Shown piece after piece: positions 45,761 through 56,840 of a DNA stretch of 64,000 nucleotides. Position 1 is the stretch's first letter, and each line of letters starts with the position of its first letter. The DNA lies in contig CM056583.1 of assembly GCA_029721435.1 (NCBI GenBank), forward strand, positions 75,023,120 through 75,087,119. Direction: 5' to 3'. Source of the DNA: Gymnothorax reevesii. Taxonomy: Eukaryota; Chordata; Actinopteri; Anguilliformes; Muraenidae. The translations under genes were made by a program, and so were the position numbers. A model generated the notes under the pieces. That model did not search any database. It saw only the letters and a program-made list of their open reading frames with translations, and had not been told where the DNA came from.

Positions 45761-48700
45761 CTATGAGGTGGGCGATAGAGGGGCAGACCCAATTGCCCTT
45801 CCGAACACTAATCCCTGTTGAACTGACTGTAGGGTGCGAGAGATTTATTATTGAAGCGTTCATAGATTAGGGCGCAGTAAATTGTTTCGTGGATATTGGG
45901 TGGGCTAGGAAGCACTCTGTTCCCACTGTTATGCTTTCACAGTCACGCTCTGTCAGAACTTTGGATGGTTGCCCGCTTGGATCGGGAGTTTTTACTGAAG
46001 TGTCTGAACCACTAAATATGTTCATTTCATTTGGTGGCCGCTTGGAGGAGGTTCAGTTTTTTATTATCAGTTCCCCTGCTTTTCCCATTGTTTTAGGGCA
46101 TTCTTGGTTATGGGAACACAGACCTTGCATCAGCTGGGGGGAACAGAACAATCCTATCGTCCACTGGGGCACCAATTGCAGCTCTTATTGTAGAGATAAT
46201 GAAACTTGTTTTCCCAGACATCAAGCTATGGGGCAGGCTAATGCCTGGAACAAGTGTGAGGAGGCTATCTCACCATACCCTCCTAGACTAGAAAAAGGGG
46301 CCGAAGAGGGGTTGGAATGGGATCCTCAATTTGACTGGTGACGGCCTGAGAACGATTACCTTTTAGAGGATTTTAGCGATTCTGAATCAGTCACGGAGAC
46401 ATTAGATTCAGAGCAGGGTGAGGAATTTGGGGCCACCCTGAACTTTAATTTGCCTTCTAATGTTCCCAGGGATTCTGCTGATCTCGCCGCAGTGTTTAGT
46501 AAGCAATGAGCATCGACGTTACCTCCTCATCGTCCTTACGACTGCGAGATCATTCTCTATCCTGGAACAACTCCACCAAGGGGTTCGCTATTTTCGCTGT
46601 CAGGACCTGAGCGTAAGGCCATGCGAGAATATATTCAGGAGGCTCTCGCAAATGATTTTATTCGGCCGTCCACGTCCCCAGACGAAGCTGGATTTTTTTT
46701 TTGTGGGCAAAAAGGATGGCGGCCTGAGACCCTGAGTTGATTACAGGGGTTTTAATAAAATTACCATTAAAAACCGATACCCCCGTCCGTTAATGAATTC
46801 CGCTTTTGAACGTCTGCAGGAGGCGTCATTTTTTAACGAAGCTAGATCTTCGTAATGCATATAATTTGACTCGCATTCGGGAGGGGAACGAATGGAAAAT
46901 GGCTTTCAACACTCATGACGGGTACTATGAATATTTGGTCTTACTGTTCGGGCTGGTTAATGCCCCCTCGGTGTTTCAGGCATTCGTCAATGACGTGCTC
47001 CGAGAGAACTTGTTGGAGAACTTCGTCTTTGTTTATCTTGACGACATTTTGATTTTTTTTTCAATATTCTCAGAGCACAAACAACATGTCAGACGTATGC
47101 TTGAGGTCCTCCTCAATGGCAAACTTTTTGTAAAAGCCGAAAAATGTGTTTTTCACGCCCAAACTGTCTAGTTCTTGGGCTTTATTGTTTCTAAGGGGTC
47201 AGTACGTATGGACCCGGACAAGGTGGCTGCGGTTAAGAATTAGCCTGCGCCTCAGAGTGTTAAGGAGGTTCAACACTTTCTGAGCTTTGCAAATTTTTAT
47301 AGGAGGTTTATTCGTAATTTTAGCACAGTTGCTGCCCCCATTATTGCGCTCACTAAGAAAAATATCTCCTCAGCGTTTTTTTGGTCTCCAGCAGCTGATG
47401 CTGCCTTTCAGGAATTAAAGAAACGTTTTAGCTCAGAGCCTATTTTAGTTTTGCCCAATCCCTCCCGCCCATTTGTTGTGGAGTTAGATGCTTTAGAGGT
47501 GGGCGTGGGTGCTATTTTGTCCCTGAGCCCTCGTTGGGATAATGAGCTTCACGAATGCGCATACTTCTTCCAGTCTTTGTCTGCCGCAGAACGCAATCTT
47601 AGTATCGGTGACCGGGAGTTATTAGTGGTCAAGCTGGCGCTCGAGGAGTGGCGCCACTGGTTGGAGGAAGCTGAACACCCTTTTGTGGTGTGGACCAACC
47701 ACAAAAACCTCCAGTATATTCAGCAAACTGAGCAAAGTAATTCCCGGCAGGCGCGGTGGTCATTACTCCTTAACCGTTTTGATTTTACCATGACCTATCG
47801 CCTACCCCGGAGCCAGTTATCCTGGTTTCTCAGGTGGTGGCACCTATTCAGTGGGAGATTGAGGCAGTGGTTCAGGAGGCTATAAAGACTGACCCTAGTC
47901 TTGGGGGGGAGCCTCCTGGCTGTTTGTTTGTTCCATCTGCAGTTAGGTCACAGGTCCTCCAGTGGAAACACTCTTCCCGGTTGGCCAGGCACCCGGGGAC
48001 CCATCGAACCAAGCAGTTCCTGGCCCAACGTTTTTGGTGGCTTGGTATGATCAGAGACATTCAGGAATTTGTTGCAGCTTGTGGCAAATGTTCCAGGAAT
48101 AAGACTTCCCACCTCCATCCCTCTGGTCTGCTGCGACCTTTGCCCCGTTCCCAGACGCCCTTGGACGCAAATCACGTTAGATTTTGTTATGGGGCTGCCT
48201 ATATCTGACGGCAACACGGTCATTTTGGTCGTGGTTGACCGTGTTTTTAAAGCGGCTCATTTTGTCGCGCTACCCAAGCTGCCTTAGGCGCGAGAGACAG
48301 CGCATCTTGTGGTTATTAATGTGTTCTGGTTGCATGGGCTTCCGCAGGATGTCGTCTCTGACCGAGGCCCTCAGTTTACGGCCAAATTCTGGCAGGCATT
48401 TTGTAAGCAGTTAGGGGCCACTGTGAGTATGTGGGTTTCACCCGGAGACCAACGGGCAGATGGAAAGTACTAATCAGTTTCTAGAAAACACTCTTCGATG
48501 TTTGGCGGTGGATAATCACTCGTCGTGGAGTCGATTTTTAGCTTGGGCCGAATATTCCCATAACTCGCTGAGTAATTCCACCACAGGTCTTTCCCCGTTT
48601 GAGGCCCAGGGGGGTTACCAACCTCCACTATTTCCTGAGACTGAGTTGATTCCGAGATTCCCTCAGTCAACCATTTCATTCGTCGCTGTCGGTCGGTTTG

Positions 48701-48985
48701 GACTAAGGTCCATTCTTCTCTGTTGCGCTCGGGGCGCAAACAAAAATCCTTCGCTGATAGAAGGCGTCATTTGGCCCCATCTTATCGGGTTGGGCAGAGT
48801 TTGGCTGTCCACCTGGGACCTCTCCTTGAACGTAGAATCCCGAAAACTGGCGGCCCGCTATATCGGCCCATTTAAAATAGTGCGGAAGATTAATCCAGTC
48901 ACGGTCCAGTTGAAGCTCCAGAGATCTTTACGCATACATCCGTCATTCCACGTGTCTCAGATTAAACCGGTTAACACTAGCTTCC
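45760..48985 (+). pseudogene. Gypsy Pol (PR-RT-RH-IN), decayed
   Basis: Standard gypsy order. Protease near 45790-46180, where the codon after the catalytic Asp is TAG (45868-45870). RT at 46660-47170, with [20 protein letters not shown] and an intact YLDD near 47034. RNase H at 47460-47820, with VELDA and DRELL, but WTNHKNL has Asn where Asp is expected. Integrase at 47960-48640: HPGTHRTKQFLAQRFWW, the C-x2-C pair, [14 protein letters not shown], and [15 protein letters not shown]-type C-terminal module, [13 protein letters not shown] to HVSQIKPV, lies at 48850-48975. Multiple stops and frameshifts. The element stops abruptly at about 48994, where LINE sequence begins, before any chromodomain or 3' LTR. 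Confidence 0.85.
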
Positions 48986-48994
48986 TGGCACCTG

Positions 48995-49189
48995 CCATAT
49001 TGTTGAGGCAGAGACCTTGGGAGTTTTCAAGAACAGGCTTGACTTAAAGCTAGATACCATTAGTCATTGAGTATCTGAAGTGATATATTCACAATAGTAT
49101 AAAGAAACTGGCAAGCCTAGTTGGGCTGAACGGCCTGTTCTCGCCATTCATGTTATGTTATGTTATGTTATGTTATGTTAAATTTAGCA
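48995..49189 (+). mobile_element. CR1-like LINE 3' tail, first of two in tandem
   Basis: Begins inside the WNSLPDHIVEAE coding tail (ATATTGTTGAGGCAGAG), runs through the stop and 3' UTR (GCCTAGTTGGGCTGAACGG) and ends in a (TGTTA)n tail at 49151-49182. Strongly 5'-truncated. It joins directly to the decayed gypsy integrase. Confidence 0.85.
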
Positions 49190-49412
49190 CTGATATTCGG
49201 ATGTATTTCTTCACCCAAAGAGTAATTTCGATGTGGAATAGCTTGCCTGACCATATTGTTGAGGCAGAGACCTTGGGAGTTTTCAAGAGCAGGATTGACT
49301 TAAAGCTAGATACCACTGAATTATTATATAAATAGTATAAAGAAACTGGCGAGCCTAGTTGGGCTGATAGGCCTGTTCTCGCCATTCATGTTATGCTATG
49401 TTATGTAATGTT
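49190..49412 (+). mobile_element. CR1-like LINE 3' tail, second of two in tandem
   Basis: Longer than the first copy: coding FSTDIRMYFFTQRV and MWNSLPD, GVFKSRIDLKLD, the same 3' UTR, and a decayed TTATG tail ending near 49412. Begins exactly where the simple tail of the first copy ends. Confidence 0.85.
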
Positions 49413-50252
49413 AGGTGTATGCATGGGCATACGATCTTGGCCACATTAATTTCTGAGTCGAATCAGCCCACTGCTTTGGCCAGTTGGGGGTATATAATCA
49501 AAAACACAAAAATGACCATAGGTCCCTTATCTTTGCACTGGAATGCTCAAATTTTTACAGAAGGTAGCTATGGCATGGGGTCATCACTCATCAAGAAAGA
49601 TTTTTTATTTAACCAAGTTTTATGCAATATACATACAGGTCAAGTGGCGACATGGCTGTAATTTTTGGTGATGACCTTCTTAGCATTCTATCACCTTCAG
49701 TATTTCATCGATCCCTTTTATTTTTGTCTTGTCCATGTATTCCGATTAGATGTAGGCTGCGTTCGATTTCCAGCCAAATTTGACCACTAATGGGCAGTAG
49801 GGGGTGCTACATGAAAAGCACAGAAACAGATGTTGTAACTCTCTTGAGCTTCGAGCTACGACACTCAGATTTGTACTGTAGATGCATGAAGGCTTCATCG
49901 ATCGTATGTCAGACAGTTTTTGATTTGACCTATTTTTATGCCATATGTTGGCGAAAATGGTAACTAATGGCCATAATTTTGGTGGTGACCTTGTTCATGT
50001 TTACAGGGAATATGAATGTGGGCATGATACTTAACATGCACTTAATTTTCATGTTTTTCAGTGTTCGCTTTAGTGGGAAATTTTGTTTTTTTTTTCCCTG
50101 AGCTGCTATGGTTTAAGTTACTGAAGATGCCACGCAGTTTTCATTTTTACAGCGAAAAACGAATGTAATGTTCATCGTGTACAAGAAATATGTACTTTAT
50201 CGTAGATAAATTTGGACATAAAAAATTAATCAAAATAGTTTGTCAACTCAGT
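49413..50252. other. Noncoding, nothing recognised
   Basis: Unassigned sequence with repeated phrases such as GGTGATGACCTT (49669) and GGTGGTGACCTT (49991), which hint at an old internal duplication. Confidence 0.35.
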
Positions 50253-50254
50253 TA

Positions 50255-50862
50255 CACTGCCCTCCGTAATTATTGGCACCCCTGGTAAAATAATAAAGGA
50301 CCACAATGAAAAAAAGAGCAAAATCCAACCTTTAATTCAAGTGCATTTATTCAGTGGGAAAAAAATCCCACTTAAGAAATAATTCTTTTACATCAAATCA
50401 TGTGTGCCACAATTATTAGCACCCCTGATGTTAATACTTCCTACAACCCCCTTTTGCCAACAAAACAGCTCCTAATCTTCTCCTTTAATGTTTCACAAGA
50501 TGGGAGAATACAGAAAGAGGGATCTTTGACCATTCCTCTTTGCACAATCTCTCTAAATCATCCAGCGACCTGGGTCCTCTCCTCTGCACTCTCCTCTTCA
50601 GCTCACTCCACAGGTTTTCAATGGGGTTGAGGTCTGGGGACTGAGATGGCCATGGGAGGAGCTTGATTCGGTGTCTGGTGAACCATTTCTGTGTAGATTT
50701 GGCCACATGTTTAGGGTCATTATCTTGCTGAAAGATCCAGTGACGACCCATCTTCAACTTTCGGGCTGAGGCCACCAGATTTTGATTTAAAAAGTCCTGG
50801 TATTTCAAAGCATTCATGATGCCATGCATCCTAACAAGGTTCACAAGACTTTGTGACCCCAA
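50255..50862 (-). mobile_element. Tc1-like transposon (second family), 5'-truncated
   Basis: The plus-side end carries the terminal inverted repeat CACTGCCCTCCGTAATTATT next to TA (50253-50254). The minus frame 50862-50485 encodes the transposase C-terminal third: MGRHWIFQQDNDPKH (second catalytic Asp), WPSQSPDLNPIENLW (catalytic Glu region) and LKRRVQRRGP. This is a different Tc1 family from the 38-kb copy. The 5' half and other terminal repeat are missing. Confidence 0.85.
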
Positions 50863-51322
50863 AAAGCTACCATTTGTTGCAATTCTTTAACAGTGAGCTT
50901 AGGAGAACTAATTATTACTACTGTTGTCCCTAGCTTAATTCAGCCACTACACTTACTAAGAAGTGGAACAGCGAAGGTTGATCAAATCAACAACGTAGAT
51001 ATACTGGTGATGATCACAGTAAAGAGAAAGTATGACTGCAGATATGAAAATACTTCGGATTTTTCTGTTGCAGAGCTGACATGTGAGACCATGGGAGGCT
51101 GACTTTGACATCCTGGCGAGCCAGCGATCAACACAGTTTAACTGAAGATTGGCCATTCAAGGAAAACCTTATCTACCGTCTTCCTGCGTAAATTATTTAA
51201 TTAAAATGGATTTTTGAAAACAACCGCTTGCCTTTTTCATATTTTTTTTGTTTTAATTTATTAATTCGTTTTGTATAACACTTTTGAGCAAACTTCTTTC
51301 TTGGCTTGAACTGAGCTGTTGC
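50863..51322. other. Noncoding, nothing recognised
   Basis: AT-rich spacer between the Tc1 fragment and the Harbinger-like element. Confidence 0.4.
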
Positions 51323-51325
51323 TTA

Positions 51326-52203
51326 TGCCCCCATCACACCGGATTGACGGTGCCACTGCGGTGCTTGTACGGCATAAACCGCAGTGGCACCACCATAATC
51401 TCCATGGTTCCTCAGTAGTTCCGCACATGATTGTCGTAGCACTGCAGAAAACTGTCAAAACCGCAGACCCTCACGGTGGCACGGAGGAAACTTTGAACAT
51501 GTTCAAAACTTCCACAGTGCCACCGCAGGTTGGACCAATCGCCGTAGCACCGCCATGACCGCCATGGAGCCGTACAAGGACCTCAGTAGCACCTCCATCA
51601 ACGTCGTGCCTCCAAAGTACAACCGCCGTGCAATCGCCAAAAAAAGTAGACTGGCGACCCTACAGCTATCCCGTGGTGGTTATGGCGGTGTTAAGACGGA
51701 GCTACCACGGGAGCACTGCGGGTATGGGGGTGCTACTGCGAAGTCATTTTTAACTCTTGAACCGCGTTTCGGTAGCATCACTATAGGAATAAATCATCAG
51801 CAGACAAAATATTACGACGAATTTCGAACGAAAACCATTTCTCATTTATAGCTGACACGGAGCCTACCTGCTGCCACAGCACGACCGCCGTAGCACCTCA
51901 GTAATATCGCCATTCCCACAGTAGCATCTCACTGGCCCCTCAACGCTGCCGCCGACACCGCAATACTGCCGCCATTAATTGCCGTGGCATCCCCATCAAA
52001 TTGTAGTGGCAACTCAATGGGATCGCCATGTCCTCAGTGACCCCACCGTAATTCCGCCCTGGTTGCCCAGTAGCACTGCGAAGAAAAACCCTTGTTTGAC
52101 GGGTAGGGAAAAACTATGAAAACACTACTGGCGGTGTCACTGCGGTGATGGCGATTTTGACAAAAATCCGCGGTGGCACCTCCAATCCGTTGTGATGGGG
52201 GTA
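51326..52203. mobile_element. Harbinger-like nonautonomous element with internal GTAGCAC motifs
   Basis: An 878-bp GC-richer element. Ends are TGCCCCCATCACA and, reverse-complemented, TACCCCCATCACA, with similarity continuing inward over about 35 bp (CGGATTG, GGTGCCAC, GCGG). Flanks are TTA on both sides (51323-51325 and 52204-52206), the 3-bp duplication typical of PIF/Harbinger. The interior is dense in a degenerate motif, CCGTAGCACCGCC or GTGGCACC, in both orientations (at least ten occurrences). No transposase. The 98-codon frame at 51555-51851 looks like a by-product of the motif. Confidence 0.75.
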
Positions 52204-52206
52204 TTA

Positions 52207-53074
52207 CATTCATCGCTATTTACCTATTGTGAATATTTACGCCACTGTCTTAACATAAGGATGTGAGTAACCCTGATCAAAGCACAATAAAAACAATAAT
52301 GTATCTGCACTCTCTGTGTATTCAGCTCTTTTACTGAAGTAAGAGTTGCAATATCATGTTGTAAAAATACTCCTGCATTCAAAATATCACTCAACTAACA
52401 GCATAACAACAGCAAAGTTTACTCTAAAAGTCTCGGAGAGAGAGGGGGGGAAAAAAACGAACTGAGCCATAAAATGGTCCCTGTTTGCATTTTATTATAT
52501 TGTTTTTGGGTTAATATTACTGGTGCATTAATGTGTATGTTGCATTTTACTGCTATAGTTGTTTAAGGTGGCACTTATTTAAATCACTTTTTATACCATT
52601 GGAGGTTTAATCTAAAGCAGTGCACCACATTTTATCAGGCCTTTGTATGTTTGCAGCATTGCCATCCTGTGAGAACCACTGCCTCTAAAAAGTAAACTTT
52701 TAAGAGAAAAACATTCCTGTTCTCAGCTTTGTGGCCATGCATTTTCCAGCTTATGCAAGTGGGTTAAAATAGTTTGCTTATCTTGAGAAAGTGTGAGAAC
52801 TTTATCAACCCAGAAAGGAACACTCAATCTGTCAGTTTTTCAGAAAAAGTCAAAATCACCTAATTTGGATGGGCTCTATATGTGCTTTTGACTGGACAGG
52901 GTTTAAAAATTTATTATCTCAAAAAAAAACCAAAAATATATTCTGTCGCCAGACAAATGCAGGGGAATAAAAAGAGATGTGCGGTTTGTATTTCTGTCCA
53001 ACTAATGTGAAAAGTGCTCAATGTGGTATTATTGCCAATATTTTAAGTACCAACTATGACAGGTAGGCACTCCA
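52207..53074. other. Noncoding, nothing recognised
   Basis: AT-rich, unassigned. Confidence 0.4.
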
Positions 53075-53078
53075 AACT

Positions 53079-53222
53079 GTAGTAGTAGCAGTAGTAGTAG
53101 TATGGAAAACGGCTTTCCATACAGCAGCAGCAGTAGTAGTAGTAGTAGTGGTGGTAGTAGTGGTGGTGGTAGTAGTAGTAGCGGTAGTGGTTGTGGTAGT
53201 AGTAGTGGCAGTAGTTGTCGCC
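53079..53222. repeat. Compound AGT/GGT trinucleotide array with a hairpin insert
   Basis: Tandem GTA/GTG/GCA trinucleotides. At 53100-53122 they are interrupted by a perfect hairpin: GTATGGAAA, a 5-base spacer, TTTCCATAC. The poly-Ser, poly-Thr and poly-Tyr open frames here are artefacts of the array. Confidence 0.9.
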
Positions 53223-53416
53223 ATCTCCACAGAGCCAGCGCAGCCCCAACCGAGATAAGGTGCCATCAGGAAAAGCAAGTCCACCACATACCCCACACTC
53301 CGTAATTCCCTCGGATTCCGATAGCTCCACTCTACTCTGTCTTCACATTCTATTTTTAAACTGTGATGTCATAGTTTTATCGATTATGTACTTTCTTCTG
53401 ACACTACACATGCCAC

Positions 53417-53430
53417 CAGAGGTCACTGTA
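53417..53430 (+). promoter_or_regulatory. CTCF-like motif, one mismatch
   Basis: CCACCAGAGGTCAC matches the CTCF core consensus CCASYAGRKGGCRS at 13 of 14 positions. About one such match is expected by chance in the window, so weak evidence. Confidence 0.25.
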
Positions 53431-53629
53431 TAGACCTCATTTCAGGTTTGGTTCTTTCCAGCATAGCTAAAATCAATGGCTAAAGCCTTTTTTTCATAGT
53501 TTATGTTGCAGGAAATAGCCTTTCAGTCGCTGTTTTCAACTATGCTTATGTTCATGCCTTGATCCTGGTCCTCATCTTCAAGACTGGATTTACAGTCGGT
53601 CTCAATTTTTCAACTGAAATGCCATGCAG

Positions 53630-53643
53630 CCAGCAGAGGGCAA
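53630..53643 (+). promoter_or_regulatory. CTCF-like motif, one mismatch
   Basis: CCAGCAGAGGGCAA matches CCASYAGRKGGCRS at 13 of 14 positions. It lies about 200 bp from, and in the same orientation as, the match at 53417. Confidence 0.3.
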
Positions 53644-54345
53644 TGTTTTGCTGACGGGATAGGAAGAACCCTGCTAAAGCATGGTTAATTGTATTTCTCT
53701 TGACAGAGAAATATGGTAACTCTAACGAAGGGAGTCAATTTACCGGTTTTACAGTATGATTTTATTCAATTCAACCTTAAAGGGATACATTTTAAGGGTG
53801 GGTTTGCATCATAATTCAATTCCAGTGCAGTTTTTTTAGGAAATGAAAAGAATTGTGAATATTAATTAAAAAATATGAAGTCTTAATTGGATTTAACCAA
53901 ACCCAATCACTTCACTTCCTTGCATATTGGAAAGAAATAGATGGGTCCTTGGATTCAATGGAAGGGGTTTTTCTCTGTAATTTTTTTTTACCATTTCAAA
54001 CACGCATATGCATGTTTCTCACAAAAGCAAAGGCATATTTCAGAAGAAAAAAACACATAACAATGAATTACAGAACTCTTTTTTTTTTTTTGAGGTGCCA
54101 GCACAATAGAATCCATAAATTTGTAAGATAAGGATCAGAGATATTCATGTCAGTCACAGACGACAAAACTTAACTGGAAGGGTCACAATAGGATACATAA
54201 TGCAATTAATTATATATTTAAACAATTGACAAATTATCCTCATGATAGTTTAACTTCACACCCTTCCATTATAATTTTGAAATGTACTACCGGTATGAAA
54301 AGTGCATAATTATACAGCCCTTATGTTCATTCCAGCATCCAAAGC
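53644..54345. other. Noncoding, nothing recognised
   Basis: Unassigned AT-rich sequence; ends at a (TA)n(TG)n microsatellite at 54346-54372. Confidence 0.4.
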
Positions 54346-54439
54346 ATATATATATATATGTGTGTGTGTGTAAATTGGGATGGGAGCAACATAAGACTAG
54401 GAGGTAAAAAAAAAAAAAAAAACTGAGCAATGATGTGAT

Positions 54440-54940
54440 TTGAAACAGCTGATGTCAGCAGGTGATTGTGGTCATGATTTGGTAGAAAAGCAGCATTCAG
54501 GAAAGGCCTCGTCCCTCAGGAGCAAAGATAGGCCAAGGATTGCCAATTAGACCACTAATGAGTGAGAAAAATCACTGAAAGGTTTAAAAGTGATTTCCCC
54601 CAAAGTAAGACTGGAGGTGAGTTCATTCTCTACAATACATTAAATGATTAAAAGATTCAAGGAACCTGGAGAAATCTCTGTGTGTTCAAGACAAGGGCAT
54701 AAGCCTAAACTGAACAGCACAGCTTCAAAACAATCATTTAAGTATAAGGTAATATAACTACAGTACATGGGCTCAGGATTACTTCCAAGAACTACAATAC
54801 AAAGTTAAAGCTACAAAACAGTTAAAACTTTACTCTGCAAAAAAAAAAAGCCTCATATTAACAGTGGCCAGAAATGCCATCGACCTCTTTGGGCTTGGAG
54901 GCATCTGCCGTGGATGATTGTAAAATAGAAATATGTATTG
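54440..54940 (+). mobile_element. Tc1-like transposon fossil, 5' half
   Basis: Decayed: AAAGATTCAAGGAACCTGGA and AAATCTCTGTG (helix-turn-helix region, as at 38640 bp), AAGACAAGGGCATAAGCC (GRKP hook), ACATGGGCTCAGGATTAC, and CCAGAAATGCCATCGACC. Broken at about 54945 by a ~700-bp insertion; resumes at 55645. Confidence 0.7.
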
Positions 54941-54944
54941 TTGT

Positions 54945-55644
54945 CACAACCTAAGTGTGAATAGCATTCAAGTCTCTTATTATTTAGCAACTTGCCTAGG
55001 TTTGATAGGTTTTTGTCTTGCGTGTTTGCCACTCCTTGGGTGTGTCTCGTTTCATGGCTATTTCCAAATGGCCATGTGACATATATGTAAGTCCCCTGCT
55101 TTGTGTTGCAATTTGCTGGATTGTAAGTTGCCTTTTGTGCTTAGAACCAGGCAGTATTCCTTGTAAAAAATCCTTCTCTGTATTAATTGTAATGTGTACT
55201 TAAATGACAGCTATTCCTGAAAGCTGAAACTTGAAAAAGCTCCCAAGCCCAATCAGGGCCCAGGATTTGGACCACATTTTTTTTTAAACCTTTCCAAATC
55301 TGTTCCTCTGTCCAGTTTATAAGGAACAAACTTCCAATCCTTCCATGGTCATCAGGACTGGATCCAAGTTCCCCTCAAGCCACTCCATCCTCCTTTGGGA
55401 CAGTTTGGTGTTAATAAAGTGTATACTCCTGCTGACTGTTATCCCGCAAGCTGCTGGCCAGCTATTGGCTGCACAGCTTTGTCTACAACATCTGCACTCA
55501 ACTGTGATATCCTTATCTGTGGTTCCGCCCCCACCTCTTCCTCTGGGGTTTCATTCCCTAATTATTATATTAGCTGTCTATAAAACTCCTTATTGGATTG
55601 TACTCTGCCTACACACTACGCATGTCTTGTCTTGATCATTACAG
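54945..55644. mobile_element. Unclassified insertion splitting a Tc1 fossil
   Basis: About 700 bp of foreign sequence between the two halves of the Tc1 fossil, inferred from the break in alignment between TATTGTTGTCA and TTCAGACAAATCAA. Left edge CACAACCTAAG and right edge CATTACAGGTGTG are weakly inverted (CACAACC / CACACCT). A clear target duplication was not found. Pyrimidine-rich 3' part resembles an LTR. Confidence 0.5.
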
Positions 55645-56230
55645 GTGTGTTCAGACAAATCAATATTTTAGGGCTTTATCTGAATAAATAGACACCATGT
55701 CCTTCACACCAAAGAAGAAAAGGACCATCCAGGCTGTACCCAGTAACAAGTCTAAGAGCCATTTTCTTTCATTGTATCAGCTTGTCATTGTCCTAGGAAA
55801 GGGTAACATGCAGTTCTGTGAAGGCAACATTAATGCTGAAAATTACACTAAGATTCTGGAGCAGCATATGCTGCCCTCAAAACTACATCTATTCTTGGGA
55901 CTCCCTTACATATTTCAACATGACAGCACACAACAGCATTCTGTAAGCATTTCAAAGACATACCTGCATAATAAGAGGATGCAAGTGCAGGGAACGGTCA
56001 GCTTGTTGTCCTGACTTTTCCCCAACAGAGAATATGTGGCACATTTTGAAATGCAAACCCTGTACTGTTGAACACCTTACAGTTAGTTAATTGGAAGAAT
56101 TAGAGAAAATTACACCTGAAACACTTTATAACTCAGTGTCTTCCATCCCCAAACATTGATTTAGAGTTTTGAAAAGGAATGCCAACATTACAATATGGTA
56201 AAAACGGTACTGTTCTGATTTCTTTTTAAA
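55645..56230 (+). mobile_element. Tc1-like transposon fossil, 3' half
   Basis: Resumes the Tc1 fossil: CAAAGAAGAAAAGGACCATCC, AACATTAATGCTGAAAATTA, GAGCAGCATATGCTGCCC, TATTTCAACATGACAGCAC (second Asp region), CCAACAGAGAATATGTGGC (Glu region), CAATATGGTAAAAACGG at the 3' end. Many indels. Confidence 0.75.
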
Positions 56231-56439
56231 CATGTTGCAAACATCAAAATGGAAATGTGTTTATTTTGAAAAATCGAAAAACTTTATGTGATGTCACATC
56301 GAAAAATATGTTGTGGTGTTGTGTATAATGTATTACTGCTCAAAGATAATTAACAAATTGCTGATTTCAGTTTTGATTTTATCACAATAATAGATGTAAT
56401 TAATTTACTTCGCATGAACTTCATCCGATTTATTTTGCC

Positions 56440-56840
56440 TTGTGGATGTGATTAAACCAGGGTTTGCTGCATACTGCGTTCTCCAAGGTAAAGCTGGTCT
56501 GCTGTCACTGACACCCTCTCTCTTTCTCAGGAATGGAGAAGATGGCTCTGATGTGCTATCCTAGACTGTAAATAGGGACTGTTTGCTCCAAGGCTCAGAG
56601 TGTGATAACGGAACAAGATACATTGTAAATTCAGACGGAGGCTCCCTTCTCTTGCAGACATGGCGCGGCAATTAATCATGGAATCAGGTAGTGAGGAGGT
56701 TATAATTGAAACTGCAAATTTCTCCCTGCACTATCCAAGGGATTTAATTAATCATGTGCAGCTCAATAGACACAAAGAGATAGTGCAGCCAGAAGAAACG
56801 AGACCAGGGTCACAGCTGTGAGCTCATCTTTCATAAATGT
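56440..56840. other. Unique block, possible conserved noncoding DNA
   Basis: Non-repetitive, with two TAATTAA-type homeodomain cores in similar context (GCAATTAATCATGG near 56670 and TTTAATTAATCATG near 56745). No coding frame. Such blocks near developmental genes are often deeply conserved; this cannot be tested here. Confidence 0.25.

Noticed and set aside
53043..53330. Open frames encoding poly-Tyr, poly-Thr and poly-Ser
   Set aside because: Pure artefacts of the trinucleotide array.
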